Shown here: positions 8,748-19,847 of the stretch, one piece after another
How the letters are laid out: every line of letters starts with the position of its first letter
How positions within the stretch are numbered: position 1 is the first letter of the stretch
Origin: Solwaraspora sp. WMMD406
GTDB lineage: Bacteria; Actinomycetota; Actinomycetes; Mycobacteriales; Micromonosporaceae
Direction of reading: 5' to 3'
Assembly (NCBI RefSeq): GCF_029626025.1
Contig: NZ_JARUBF010000001.1
Span: 4,620,001 to 4,684,000, forward strand
Length of the DNA: 64,000 bases
Made by a program: the position numbers and the translations under genes
The notes under the pieces: generated by a model
The model's input: the letters and a program-made list of their open reading frames with translations, nothing else
Told to the model about the DNA's origin: nothing
Databases searched by the model: none

Positions 8748-9578
8748 ATGAGTTGGAAGGAGCACATCGCCGTACGCATCGCCCGCACCACCGGACTGCA
8801 GGTCACCCGGCGGGGTGGCCGTCCCACCCTGGCCCGAGGATCATCCCGGCTGCTCGAGCGGCCGGTGTTCCTGCTCTCGTCGGTGCGGTCCGGATCGACG
8901 CTGCTACGCATGATGTTGAACAGTCATTCCGCCGTCTACGCCCCACACGAGCTGCATCTGAGCAAGCTGCGGGTCGGCTTCGAGGATCATTACGTCACCG
9001 ACAGCATGAACGAGCTCGGCTGGGACGAGCTGGAGGTCACCCACCTGCTCTGGGACCGGGTGCTCGACGCCGCGCTGCACCGCAGCGGCAAGCAGGTGCT
9101 GGTGGAGAAGACCCCGCACAACGTGTTCATGTGGTCCAGGATCGCCCGCTGCTGGCCGGACGCGCGCTTCCTGTTCCTGCTGCGGCACCCGGCTGCCATC
9201 CTCGACTCCTGGCGGCGGGCCCGCCCACGCCAGACTCCGCAGCAGGCCGAGGAGAGCGTGGCCAGATATCTCACCCGGCTCGCCGAGGCCCGCCGGGCAC
9301 TGCCCGGACACACCGTCCGGTACGAGGATCTCGTCGCCGACCCGGCCACCCAGACCCAGGAGATCTGCGCGTTCCTGGGGCTGGAGTGGGAACCCGCGAT
9401 GGTCGAGTACGGCCGTTTCCGACACGGCTCGATCAAGGCGGGTCTCGGCGACTGGACCGAACGGATCCGGTCCGGGAGCGTCCAGCCCGCCCGCGAGGTG
9501 CCCACCGACGTCGAGTTGCCGGAGCCGCTGGACGAGTTGGCCCGTAAGTGGGGCTATCCGGCCCGGCGGGCCGGGTAG
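8748..9578 (+). CDS. Sulfotransferase family protein
   Basis: 276-residue PAPS-dependent sulfotransferase-like protein that would transfer a sulfuryl group to a hydroxyl or amine acceptor. The 5'-phosphosulfate loop is VRSGSTLLRMML at about residues 47-58, followed by VEKTPHN, the 3'-phosphate-binding segment FLFLLRHPAAILDSW and the RYEDLVADP motif common to bacterial sulfotransferases. The acceptor is unknown. Transcription looks leaderless from TAGTGT at 8735. Its last 25 bases overlap the convergent HTH-TPR gene inside a near-perfect palindrome, so both proteins end in the same residues YPARRAG. Confidence 0.82.
   Translation: MSWKEHIAVRIARTTGLQVTRRGGRPTLARGSSRLLERPVFLLSSVRSGSTLLRMMLNSHSAVYAPHELHLSKLRVGFEDHYVTDSMNELGWDELEVTHLLWDRVLDAALHRSGKQVLVEKTPHNVFMWSRIARCWPDARFLFLLRHPAAILDSWRRARPRQTPQQAEESVARYLTRLAEARRALPGHTVRYEDLVADPATQTQEICAFLGLEWEPAMVEYGRFRHGSIKAGLGDWTERIRSGSVQPAREVPTDVELPEPLDELARKWGYPARRAG
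9554..9578. terminator. Near-perfect palindrome spanning both stop codons of convergent genes
   Basis: From CTA at 9554 (minus-strand TAG) to TAG at 9576-9578, the sequence is palindromic apart from one mismatched position in each arm and the centre; the core arms CCGGCCC and GGGCCGG flank three bases. It may act as a bidirectional terminator for two overlapping convergent genes. Confidence 0.5.
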
Positions 9579-10894
9579 GCGGCGTCCGACGCGGCCCGGC
9601 CGAGGTGCACGACCGCGGTCGCCTTGCGAAACGCCTCCACCGCGCCGATCGGGTCGCCGGTGTCGGCCAGCATGTCGCCCAGTTCCGCCCATGCGCGCGA
9701 CGCCTGCCGGGAGGCGTTGAGCCGGCCGAGGGTCTGCGCGGCTTCGGCGAACACCTCCTGGGACTGTTCCTTGTCGTCGGCGGCGGCGAGGGCGGCGGCG
9801 AGGGCGATCTGCGCGCGGGCCCGCTCCAGGTGCGCCTGGCCGCCGAGTTCGGACAGCGAACGCCGGGCGCAGTCGACGGCGCTCGCCACGTCGCCGTCGA
9901 GCAGGTTGACCCGGGACAGTTCGGTCAGTACGTAGCCTCGGTCGATGCCACCGCCGATCTCGGTCAGTTCCCGCAGGGCGCTGTCGAAGGCGGTACGGGC
10001 CTCGCGTACCCGGGGTGGGGTGTGGCTGAGCAGGATGCAGCCGTAGGCGGTGAGCAGCCGAGCGGCGCTGCGCCGGTCGCGGTCCTGCCGGAAGAAGGCC
10101 AACGCCTCCTCGGCCAGTTCGAGGGCCTCGCGGTAGCTGCCCTGCTCGCAGGCGACCTGGCTGGCGTTCCACAGCACGGCAGCGCGGGCACGCGGCGATC
10201 CGATCCGTCGCGCGCGGTCCATTCCTTCCCGGAGCAGCCGCTCGGCCTGGCGCAGGTCGCCGAGCTCGGCGTGGGCCGCGGCGACGGTGGCAAGCAGTCG
10301 GATGGCGTCCTCGGACTCCCACGCGCCGAGCCGGTCCACCCGTTCCAGGGTGCCCATCCCCACTTCGATCACGCGATGTAGTTCGCCGAGCTCGTAGAGG
10401 CAGCGCACCCAGCTGATCACCATGCCGAGCGAGGCCACGAAGGCGGGTCCGTCGGTGTTGTCGCGCAGTAACGACTCGTACTGCTGGGCGGCCTCGTCCA
10501 GTCGGCCCTGTTCGGCCATGGCCCGGGCCAGACCGAGGTGGGCCTCGGTCCGGGTCAGTGGATCCGGCGGTGCGGCGGCCAACACGGTGGCGAACTGCCG
10601 TTCGGCTTCGCCGGGGTCGCCGGCCTCGATCGCCAGGCGGCCGTAGGACAGCGTCAGGCTCGCCGGGCGGGTGGCGACGGCGTCGACCTCGCCGGTCAGC
10701 TCCGCGACCGAGCAGCCCAAGGTCTCCGCGAGGTCACGCAGCACCTCTGGTTTCGGTGTACGCCGACCCGCCTCCAGCAGCGAGATGTAGCTGACCGATA
10801 GGCTGCCCCGAGCCAGCTCGCGTTGGGTCATGTTCCGGGCCGTCCGCAGCGCCCGGAGCCGGCGCGGGAAGTCACGGTGAACGTGTTGACTCAC
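9554..10894 (-). CDS. HTH-TPR transcriptional regulator (RRNPP-like architecture)
   Basis: 446-residue regulator: an XRE helix-turn-helix at about residues 10-65 (RNMTQRELARGSLSVSYISLLEAGRRTPKPEVL) followed by about eight tetratricopeptide-like helical pairs to the end (for example LGLARAMAEQGRLDEAAQQYESLL and RAWAELGDMLADTGDPIGA). This is the layout of the RRNPP peptide-sensing regulators of Firmicutes, in which the TPR part binds an imported signal peptide. GTG 10894 has GGGAGG 5 nt upstream. It is divergent, with 54 bp between starts, from a 46-residue exported peptide, which supports a peptide-sensing role by position. Streptomycete TPR regulators of unknown ligand are the alternative. 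Confidence 0.8.
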   Translation of the reverse strand: MSQHVHRDFPRRLRALRTARNMTQRELARGSLSVSYISLLEAGRRTPKPEVLRDLAETLGCSVAELTGEVDAVATRPASLTLSYGRLAIEAGDPGEAERQFATVLAAAPPDPLTRTEAHLGLARAMAEQGRLDEAAQQYESLLRDNTDGPAFVASLGMVISWVRCLYELGELHRVIEVGMGTLERVDRLGAWESEDAIRLLATVAAAHAELGDLRQAERLLREGMDRARRIGSPRARAAVLWNASQVACEQGSYREALELAEEALAFFRQDRDRRSAARLLTAYGCILLSHTPPRVREARTAFDSALRELTEIGGGIDRGYVLTELSRVNLLDGDVASAVDCARRSLSELGGQAHLERARAQIALAAALAAADDKEQSQEVFAEAAQTLGRLNASRQASRAWAELGDMLADTGDPIGAVEAFRKATAVVHLGRAASDAAYPARRAG

Positions 10895-10948
10895 GTGAAC
10901 CTCCCTTATTTACTGCAGGCACCGTTATATCACCATCGAGGGAGCACA

Positions 10949-11089
10949 ATGAAGCTCATGCGCGCGGGTGTCGTCGCCGCGCTCGTCACGCTCGCCCTGG
11001 TCGTCGCAGGCTTCGCCCCTGCGCAGGGGACGGGCGTCGTGGAAACCAACCCGCCGGGATGGCCGTCTTGTTGTGGAGTGGCGCGCTGA
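10949..11089 (+). CDS. Small exported peptide, candidate signal for the adjacent HTH-TPR regulator
   Basis: 46-residue product with a clear secretion signal: MKLMR, then a hydrophobic core AGVVAALVTLALVVAGF and a probable cleavage after APA (about residue 25). The predicted mature peptide is about 21 residues, ends in PPGWPSCCGVAR and carries a Cys-Cys pair. GAGGGAG at 10939-10945 gives a good ribosome-binding site for ATG 10949. It shares an intergenic region with the divergent HTH-TPR gene and is followed, one base after its stop, by TAGTCAAC inverted repeats. I do not recognise a family. A signal peptide for the TPR regulator is inference; a small lanthipeptide-like or structural peptide is possible. 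Confidence 0.6.
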   Translation: MKLMRAGVVAALVTLALVVAGFAPAQGTGVVETNPPGWPSCCGVAR

Positions 11090-11090
11090 C

Positions 11091-11121
11091 TAGTCAACTC
11101 GTTGACTAACGATTAGTCAAC
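11091..11121. promoter_or_regulatory. Three TAGTCAAC half-sites forming two overlapping palindromes
   Basis: TAGTCAAC at 11091-11098, its complement GTTGACTA at 11101-11108 and TAGTCAAC again at 11114-11121. The arms are perfect and the block is AT-rich against its surroundings. It lies between the peptide stop and the small HTH gene. A GTTGACT partial copy also occurs at 10885-10891, at the start of the HTH-TPR gene. Most likely an operator; a weak hairpin terminator is the alternative. Confidence 0.6.
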
Positions 11122-11162
11122 TGCTTAATCTTCGGAGGTCACGGCACTTCCGGAGGCTCATC

Positions 11163-11432
11163 GTGTCCGAATCACCCGTCATTCCCGGCCCGCGTCTCTC
11201 GCGACAGGAGACCGAGGTACTGCTCGCCTACGTCTCCGGGCTCACCATGGTCGCTGTCGCGAGGCGGGTCGGGATCGGCCTGGGCACCGCCAAGCAGTAC
11301 CTCGAACGGGTCAAGCGAAAGTACGAAGCGGACGGGCGCCCGGCGCGGACCAAGCTCGACCTCGCCCGCCGGGCCGTCGAGGACGGACTGTTGCCCTGGG
11401 CCGAACGGCGGCGGCCACAGCCCCACGGGTAG
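11163..11432 (+). CDS. Small LuxR-type helix-turn-helix protein
   Basis: 89-residue protein that is almost entirely a GerE/LuxR-type DNA-binding domain: LSRQETEVLLAYVSGLTMVAVARRVGIGLGTAKQYLERVKRKYEADGR at residues 11-58, followed by a short tail. No receiver or sensor domain is present, so it either binds constitutively or works with a partner. GTG 11163 has CGGAGG at 11151-11156. It lies directly downstream of the exported peptide and the TAGTCAAC palindromes, and the three genes look like one regulatory unit. Its last codons are part of a 21-nt direct repeat. Confidence 0.78.
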   Translation: MSESPVIPGPRLSRQETEVLLAYVSGLTMVAVARRVGIGLGTAKQYLERVKRKYEADGRPARTKLDLARRAVEDGLLPWAERRRPQPHG

Positions 11433-11462
11433 CGGCCACGCCCCCACGGGTAGCGGCCACGG
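11412..11462. repeat. 21-nt direct repeat ending in the stop codon
   Basis: CGGCCACRGCCCCACGGGTAG-like units at 11412-11432 and 11433-11453 plus a 9-nt partial copy. The first unit contains the last codons and TAG stop of the small HTH gene, so the repeat duplicates the gene's 3' end. Confidence 0.8.
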
Positions 11463-11466
11463 CAGA

Positions 11467-12153
11467 TCACGGTCGGCCGGGCGTCGCCTCCGCGTCAGCC
11501 GCCGTCGGCCGCGTCGCGGACCGACGTGACCTGGGCACAGCCCGACGGTACGGGCTCACCGTCGGTTCCCCGTCGAGCCAGAACCGCCACGGTGTCTCGA
11601 CGGCCCGCGCGACACCGACCCGTGGACCGGACCGGATCCGGGCCGGGTCGACCGGCGCACCCGCCGACAACGTCACCGGTCCCGCCCCGTCCAGCAACGC
11701 CACCCCGTCGACCGCGCCGTCCAGGCCCAGCGCGACCATCAACCGGGCCGGACCCCGAGCCAGGTCCCGGTCGCTGACCGCCGGGCCACGCCGACCACGA
11801 GCCGCACCGTGACCGGAGATCACCTCACCGGCGCGCAGCAGCACCGCGGCGGCTTCGCCCGGTGCTCCGGTGACCACATTCCCGCACCAGTGCATGCCGT
11901 AGGTGAAGTAGACGTACAAGTGTCCGGCCGGCCCGAACATCACCGCGTTGCGCCGAGTACGGCCGCGGTGGGCGTGCGAGGCCGGATCGGCGTCGACTCC
12001 GCCGTACGCCTCGACCTCGGTCAGCCGGACCGCGACGTCGCCGGCGGTGACGACGCAGCCGAGCAGGCCCCGCGCGGCCAGCGGAACCGGCCCGGCGAGC
12101 AACGTCCGCAGATCGCTGCCGCCCGAGCCATCGATCGCGTCACGTCGCCCCAC
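11467..12153 (-). CDS. 3-methyladenine DNA glycosylase (AAG/MPG type)
   Basis: 228-residue base-excision repair glycosylase of the human AAG family, which flips out and removes alkylated purines. Recognisable are LLGCVV, TEVEAYGGVDADPASHAHRG (catalytic Glu region), RNAVMFGPAGHLYVYFTYGMHWCGNVV and LARGPARLMVALGLD. GTG or ATG use at 12153 gives normal family length; the C-terminal 25 residues are low-complexity. It follows argH by 15 bp on the same strand and is probably read through from the arginine operon. Confidence 0.88.
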   Translation of the reverse strand: MGRRDAIDGSGGSDLRTLLAGPVPLAARGLLGCVVTAGDVAVRLTEVEAYGGVDADPASHAHRGRTRRNAVMFGPAGHLYVYFTYGMHWCGNVVTGAPGEAAAVLLRAGEVISGHGAARGRRGPAVSDRDLARGPARLMVALGLDGAVDGVALLDGAGPVTLSAGAPVDPARIRSGPRVGVARAVETPWRFWLDGEPTVSPYRRAVPRSRRSATRPTAADAEATPGRP

Positions 12154-12168
12154 CGGAACCCGGCGGCG

Positions 12169-13632
12169 TCAGCGCGGGACGACCGACTCGGCGGCCCACT
12201 CCCGCCAACCGGCGAGCTGTTCCGTGACGCTCACGAGCTGGTCGGCGACGGGGCCCGGTCCGGTCGAGCCGGGCGTGGTCCGGGCCGCCAGGGCCGACCG
12301 GACCGACAGCACCTGCCGGACCCCGCCGTCCAGGTGCTCGCTGACCAGCCGCAGGTCGTCGTCGGAGACCTCGTCGAGGGCGCATTCGCGGGCCGCGCAG
12401 AGCGCCACCAGCTTGCCGGTGATCTCATGTGCGTCGCGGAACGGCACCCCCTTGAGAACCAACCAGTCGGCGACCTCGGTAGCCAGGGTGAACCCGACCG
12501 GGGCGGCGGCGGCAAGCCGGTCCACCCGTACCGTCATGGTGGAGATCATCCCGGCGAGAGCCGGCAGCAGCAGCGCCAGGGTGTCCACCGCGTCGAACGC
12601 CGGCTCCTTGTCCTCCTGCATGTCCCGGTCGTAGGTCAACGGCAGGCCCTTGAGCATGGTCAGCACCGCGACCAGCCCACCGACAAGGCGTCCGGACTTG
12701 CCCCGGGCCAGCTCGGCGATGTCGGCGTTCTTCTTCTGCGGCATGATCGACGAACCGGTGGCGAAGGCGTCGTCCAGCTCCACCCAGCCGAACTCCTGGG
12801 AGGTCCAGAGCACCACCTCCTCGCCGAGGCGGGACAGGTGCACCCCGATCAGCGCGGTGACGAACAGGAACTCGGCGGCGTAGTCCCGGTCGGCGACGGC
12901 GTCCATCGAGTTGGCGAACGACGTCTCGAAGCCCAGCTCCTTGGCGACCACGCCCGGATCCAGCGGCAGACCGGAGCCGGCCAGCGCGCCCGCGCCCAAC
13001 GGGGACACCGCCGTACGCAGGTCCCAGTCCCGCAGCCGGTCCAGGTCCCGCAGCAGCGGATGCACGTGGGCGAGGAGCCAGTGCCCGAAGGTCACCGGCT
13101 GGGCGTGCTGCACGTGGGTCATCCCCGGAGCCGGCGTGTCCAGATGCCGCTCGGCCTGCTCGACCAACGCGGCGGCCAGCTCGATCAGCCGCACCGCCAG
13201 CCCACGGGCGTGATCCCGCAGATACAGCCGCAGGTCCGTGGCGACCTGGTCGTTGCGGGACCGCCCGGCCCGCAGCTTGCCGCCGAGCGAGCCCAGCCGC
13301 TCCAGCAGCCCGCGTTCCAGCGCGGTGTGCACGTCCTCGTCGTCGATCGTCGGCCGGAACGACCCGGAGGCGCAGGCCGCCTCCAGGTCGTCCAACGCCG
13401 CGAGCATCCGACCCAGTTCGTCCGGGTTCAGCAGGCCGGCGGCGGCCAGCACCCGGGCGTGCGCCCGGGAACCAGCGATGTCGTACGGGGCGAGCCGCCA
13501 GTCGAACTGGACGCTGACCGACAACCGGGCCAGCGCTTCGGCCGGCCCGCCGGCGAAGCGTCCACCCCACAGGCTGGTGCGGTTCGGGCTGGCGGTGTTC
13601 TCGGTCAGGCTCTTGTCGTCCACGGCGACCAT
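12169..13632 (-). CDS. argH: Argininosuccinate lyase
   Basis: 487-residue lyase that splits argininosuccinate to arginine and fumarate, last step of arginine synthesis; homotetramer of the fumarase/aspartase superfamily. Seen: SLWGGRF near the N-terminus, GGKLRAGRSRNDQVATD, TPAPGMTHVQHAQPVTFGHW (catalytic His) and the signature GSSIMPQKKNADIAELARGK. ATG 13632 is 8 bp after the argG stop, so the two are co-translated. A longer in-frame extension overlapping argG is rejected. Confidence 0.96.
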   Translation of the reverse strand: MVAVDDKSLTENTASPNRTSLWGGRFAGGPAEALARLSVSVQFDWRLAPYDIAGSRAHARVLAAAGLLNPDELGRMLAALDDLEAACASGSFRPTIDDEDVHTALERGLLERLGSLGGKLRAGRSRNDQVATDLRLYLRDHARGLAVRLIELAAALVEQAERHLDTPAPGMTHVQHAQPVTFGHWLLAHVHPLLRDLDRLRDWDLRTAVSPLGAGALAGSGLPLDPGVVAKELGFETSFANSMDAVADRDYAAEFLFVTALIGVHLSRLGEEVVLWTSQEFGWVELDDAFATGSSIMPQKKNADIAELARGKSGRLVGGLVAVLTMLKGLPLTYDRDMQEDKEPAFDAVDTLALLLPALAGMISTMTVRVDRLAAAAPVGFTLATEVADWLVLKGVPFRDAHEITGKLVALCAARECALDEVSDDDLRLVSEHLDGGVRQVLSVRSALAARTTPGSTGPGPVADQLVSVTEQLAGWREWAAESVVPR

Positions 13633-13640
13633 TGTGGGGG

Positions 13641-14879
13641 TCAGGAACCGGAGCCGGACAACCGGGACTGGCCACCAGGGCCGGCGAGCCGGGTGTCGCG
13701 GGCGGTGGCCAGCCGGCTGGACAGCCCCCACAACTGCACGAACCCCTTGGCCTGGCTCTGGTCGAAGGTGTCGCCGGTGTCGTAGGTCGCCAGGTTGAAG
13801 TCGTACAGGCTGGCGTCGGAACGCCGGCCGACGACGACCGCGCGGCCGCCGTGCAGCACCAGCCGGATCTCACCGGTCACGTGCCGCTGGGTCTCGTCGA
13901 TGAACGCGTCGAGGGCACGCTTGAGCGGCGAGAACCACAGGCCGTCGTAGACCAGCTCGCCCCAGCGCTGGTCCACGGTCCGCTTGAACCGGGCCACCTC
14001 GCGTTCCACGGTGACGTTCTCCAGCTCCTGGTGGGCGGTGATCAGCGCGATCGCGCCCGGAGCCTCGTACACCTCGCGGCTCTTGATCCCGACGAGCCGG
14101 TCCTCGACCATGTCCAGCCGGCCGATGCCCTGCGCGCCGGCCCGCCGGTTGAGCTCCACGACCGCCTGGTACGGCGTGACGGTCTCGCCGTCGATCGCCA
14201 CCGGCACCCCGGCGTCGAAGGTGATGGTGAGCTCGTCGGCGTCGCGCGGCGCGGCCGGGTCGGCGGTGTAGGCGTACAGATCCTCGATCGGGGCGTTCCA
14301 GATGTCCTCCAGGAACCCGGTCTCGACCGCCCGGCCCCACAGGTTCTGGTCGATCGAGTACGGCGACTTGTGCGACACGTCGATCGGCAGACCCTTTTCC
14401 TCGGCGAGGGCGATCGCTTTGTCCCGGGTCCAGGCGAAGTCCCGGGCCGGGGCGACGACCTTCAGCTCGGGTGCGAGCGCGCCGATGCCGACCTCGAAGC
14501 GGACCTGGTCGTTGCCCTTACCGGTGCAGCCGTGCGACACGACGGTGCCGCCGTGCTGACGGGCCGCGGTGACCAGGTGCTTGACGATCAGCGGCCGGCT
14601 CAGCGCCGACACCAGCGGGTAGCGGTCCATGTAGAGGGCGTTGGCGCGCAGCGCCGGCAGGCAGAAGTCGGCGGCGAACTCGTCGCGGGCGTCGATCACC
14701 TCGGACTCGACGGCGCCGCAGTCCAGCGCCCGCTGCCGGATGACCTCCATGTCCTCGCCACCCTGGCCGACGTCGACGGCGACCGCGATCACCTCGGCGC
14801 CGAGTTCCCCGGCGAGGTACGGGATGGCGACCGACGTGTCCAGGCCGCCGGAGTAGGCGAGTACCACCCGCTCAGTCAT
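13641..14879 (-). CDS. argG: Argininosuccinate synthase
   Basis: 412-residue ATP-dependent ligase joining citrulline and aspartate. The PP-loop [13 protein letters not shown] is at residues 8-20, with [13 protein letters not shown] and the [12 protein letters not shown] segment characteristic of the family. The C-terminal 15 residues are a Gly/Ser-rich extension. It lies between argR and argH; 101 bp of short tandem repeats separate it from argR, so it may have its own promoter. Confidence 0.96.
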   Translation of the reverse strand: MTERVVLAYSGGLDTSVAIPYLAGELGAEVIAVAVDVGQGGEDMEVIRQRALDCGAVESEVIDARDEFAADFCLPALRANALYMDRYPLVSALSRPLIVKHLVTAARQHGGTVVSHGCTGKGNDQVRFEVGIGALAPELKVVAPARDFAWTRDKAIALAEEKGLPIDVSHKSPYSIDQNLWGRAVETGFLEDIWNAPIEDLYAYTADPAAPRDADELTITFDAGVPVAIDGETVTPYQAVVELNRRAGAQGIGRLDMVEDRLVGIKSREVYEAPGAIALITAHQELENVTVEREVARFKRTVDQRWGELVYDGLWFSPLKRALDAFIDETQRHVTGEIRLVLHGGRAVVVGRRSDASLYDFNLATYDTGDTFDQSQAKGFVQLWGLSSRLATARDTRLAGPGGQSRLSGSGS

Positions 14880-14892
14880 GATGTCGTGCTCC

Positions 14893-14970
14893 TTGTCGGT
14901 GGGTCGATGTCTGGCTTGTCGGTGGGTCGATGTCTGGCTTGTCGGTGTATCGGTAGCTGTGGCTTGTCGG
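14893..14970. repeat. 23-nt tandem repeat between argR and argG
   Basis: Two perfect copies of a 23-nt unit beginning TTGTCGGTGGGTCGATGTC at 14893-14915 and 14916-14938, followed by diverged copies from 14939 to about 14970. It fills the region just upstream of argG, so copy-number change would alter the argG leader. Confidence 0.85.
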
Positions 14971-14980
14971 GCCGGCCCGG

Positions 14981-17702
<2,722 letters not shown>

Positions 17703-18623
17703 TCAGGACTCCCCGTCGTTCGTCGGATCGGTGACCATGGTGCCGAAGCCTTCGGAGGTGAAGACTTCCAGCAGGGTGGAGTGGGCGACCCGGCCGTCGA
17801 CCACGTGCGCGGCGGGCACCCCGCCCCGTACCGCCCGAAGGCAGGCCTCCATCTTCGGTACCATGCCGGCGGCGAGGGAGGGCAGCAGCCCGGCCAGGTC
17901 GTCGGCGGTGATCCGGCTGATCAGGCTGGCGGTGGCGGGCCAGTCGGCGTACAGGCCGGGCACGTCGGTGAGGACGACCAGTTTGCGGGCCCGCAACGCG
18001 ACGGCCAGCGCGGCGGCGGCGGTGTCGGCGTTGAGGTTGTGCAGCACGCCGTCGACGTCGGGGGCCACGGTGGAGATCACCGGGATCCGGCCGGCGGCGA
18101 TGATGTCGGCGACCGCCGACGGGTTGACCGTGTCGACGTCGCCGACCTGGCCGATGTCGACCGGTTCGCCGTCGACGTACGCGGGGCGGCGCACGGCGGT
18201 GAACAACCGGGCGTCCTCACCGGACAGCCCGACGGCGTACGGGCCGTGTTCGTTGATCAGGCCGACGAGTTCCCGGCCGACCTGGCCGACCAGCACCATC
18301 CGGACCACGTCCATCGCTTCCGGGGTGGTGACCCGCAGGCCGCCCTTGAACTCGCTGGCGATCCCGAGCCGGCGCAGCATGCTGGAGATCTGCGGCCCGC
18401 CGCCGTGCACCACGACCGGTCGGATGCCGGCGTAGCGCAGGAACACCATGTCGGCGGCGAAGGCCCGCTGCAACTGCGGGTCGATCATGGCGTTGCCGCC
18501 GTACTTGACCACGACCGTCTCGCCGTGGAAGCGAGCCAGCCAGGGCAGCGCCTCGATCAGCGTGGCGGCCTTGGCCTGGGCGGCGCTGAGGTCCCGGCTG
18601 AGCTGGGTGTGCGGGTCGATCAT
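17703..18623 (-). CDS. argB: Acetylglutamate kinase
   Basis: 306-residue amino-acid kinase fold enzyme phosphorylating N-acetylglutamate. Seen: [28 protein letters not shown] and the ATP-site [11 protein letters not shown], with [22 protein letters not shown] near the end. ATG 18623 is chosen: it overlaps the argJ stop by ATGA, whereas a longer frame would run deep into argJ. Arginine feedback control is known for the family, often through the N-terminal helix, which is present. Confidence 0.95.
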   Translation of the reverse strand: MIDPHTQLSRDLSAAQAKAATLIEALPWLARFHGETVVVKYGGNAMIDPQLQRAFAADMVFLRYAGIRPVVVHGGGPQISSMLRRLGIASEFKGGLRVTTPEAMDVVRMVLVGQVGRELVGLINEHGPYAVGLSGEDARLFTAVRRPAYVDGEPVDIGQVGDVDTVNPSAVADIIAAGRIPVISTVAPDVDGVLHNLNADTAAAALAVALRARKLVVLTDVPGLYADWPATASLISRITADDLAGLLPSLAAGMVPKMEACLRAVRGGVPAAHVVDGRVAHSTLLEVFTSEGFGTMVTDPTNDGES

Positions 18624-19801
18624 GTCGAGTACGCCGAGTTCTCGTGCACGTACGCGTGGGACAGGTCGTTGGTCCAGATGGTCGCGGTGTCGGTGCCGGC
18701 GTGCAGGTCGACCCGGATGCGCACCAGCCGGCCGGTGAGGTCGACCTGGTCGCGGGGCGCGTGCGCGGCCCCGCCCCGGCAGATCCACACGTCGTTGATC
18801 GCCACGTCGAGCTGGTCAGGGTCGAACGCGGCGGCCGTGGTGCCGACCGCCGCGAGGATCCGCCCCCAGTTGGGGTCGTTGCCGAACAACGCCGTCTTGA
18901 CCAGGTTGTTGCGAGCCACCGCCCGGCCGACCTGCACCGCGTCGGTCTCGCTGGCCGCGCCGACCACCTCGATGGCGATCTCCTTGCTGGCCCCTTCGGC
19001 GTCGGCGATCAACTGCCGGGCCAGGTCGGCGCAGGCGGCGGTGACGGCGGCGGTCAGCTCGGCGGCCGACGGGGTGACCCCGGACGCGCCGCTGGCCAGC
19101 AGCAGCACCGTGTCGTTGGTGGACAGGCAGCCGTCGGAGTCGATCCGGTCGAAGGTGGTCCGGCAGGCTTCGCGCAGCGCCGCGTCGCAGGTCGCGGCGT
19201 CGGTGAGCGCGTCGGTGGTGAGGACGCAGAGCATCGTCGCCATGGCCGGGGAAAGCATGCCGGCGCCCTTGGCCATCCCACCGACCCGCCAGCCCGTGCG
19301 GTCGATCACCACGGTCTTCGGCCGGGTGTCGGTCGTCATGATCGCCTCGGCGGCGGCCGGTCCGGCATCGTCGGCCAGCGCCGCCACGGCGGCGTCGACC
19401 CCGGCGAGCAGCTTGTCCATCGGCAGCCGTTCGCCGATCAGCCCGGTCGAGCAGACCGCGACCTCACCGGCCCCGACGTCGAGGCCGGTTCCGGTGCCGG
19501 TCAGTGTCGCGGCGACGTGTTCGGCGGTGGCGTGGGTGTCCTGGAAGCCGCCCGGTCCGGTGCAGGCGTTGGCCCCGCCGGAGTTGAGCACCACCGTGCG
19601 CAGCGTGCCGGTGCGCAGCACCTGCCGGCTCCACCGTACCGGCGCGGCCTGCACCCGGTTGGCGGTGAAGACCCCGGCGGCGGTGGTGGCCGGGCCGTCG
19701 TTGACGACCAGGGCCACGTCGGCCGCGCCGCTGCTCTTGAGCCCGGCCACCACCCCGGCCGCCCGGAATCCCTTCGGCGCCGTAACCGTCACCTGAGCCA
19801 C
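18620..19801 (-). CDS. argJ: Glutamate N-acetyltransferase/amino-acid acetyltransferase (ornithine acetyltransferase)
   Basis: 393-residue ArgJ, which recycles the acetyl group from acetylornithine to glutamate. The self-cleavage site [15 protein letters not shown], where Thr becomes the N-terminal nucleophile of the beta chain, is intact, as are [12 protein letters not shown] and [16 protein letters not shown] 19801 is chosen because the residues before it (arginine/glutamate-rich) are shadow sequence and AAAGG precedes it. It starts 46 bp after argC. Confidence 0.94.
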   Translation of the reverse strand: MAQVTVTAPKGFRAAGVVAGLKSSGAADVALVVNDGPATTAAGVFTANRVQAAPVRWSRQVLRTGTLRTVVLNSGGANACTGPGGFQDTHATAEHVAATLTGTGTGLDVGAGEVAVCSTGLIGERLPMDKLLAGVDAAVAALADDAGPAAAEAIMTTDTRPKTVVIDRTGWRVGGMAKGAGMLSPAMATMLCVLTTDALTDAATCDAALREACRTTFDRIDSDGCLSTNDTVLLLASGASGVTPSAAELTAAVTAACADLARQLIADAEGASKEIAIEVVGAASETDAVQVGRAVARNNLVKTALFGNDPNWGRILAAVGTTAAAFDPDQLDVAINDVWICRGGAAHAPRDQVDLTGRLVRIRVDLHAGTDTATIWTNDLSHAYVHENSAYST

Positions 19802-19847
19802 CTTTCGATCGCGGCTGCGGGACTCCGCTGCGCTACGTTCCTCGCGC

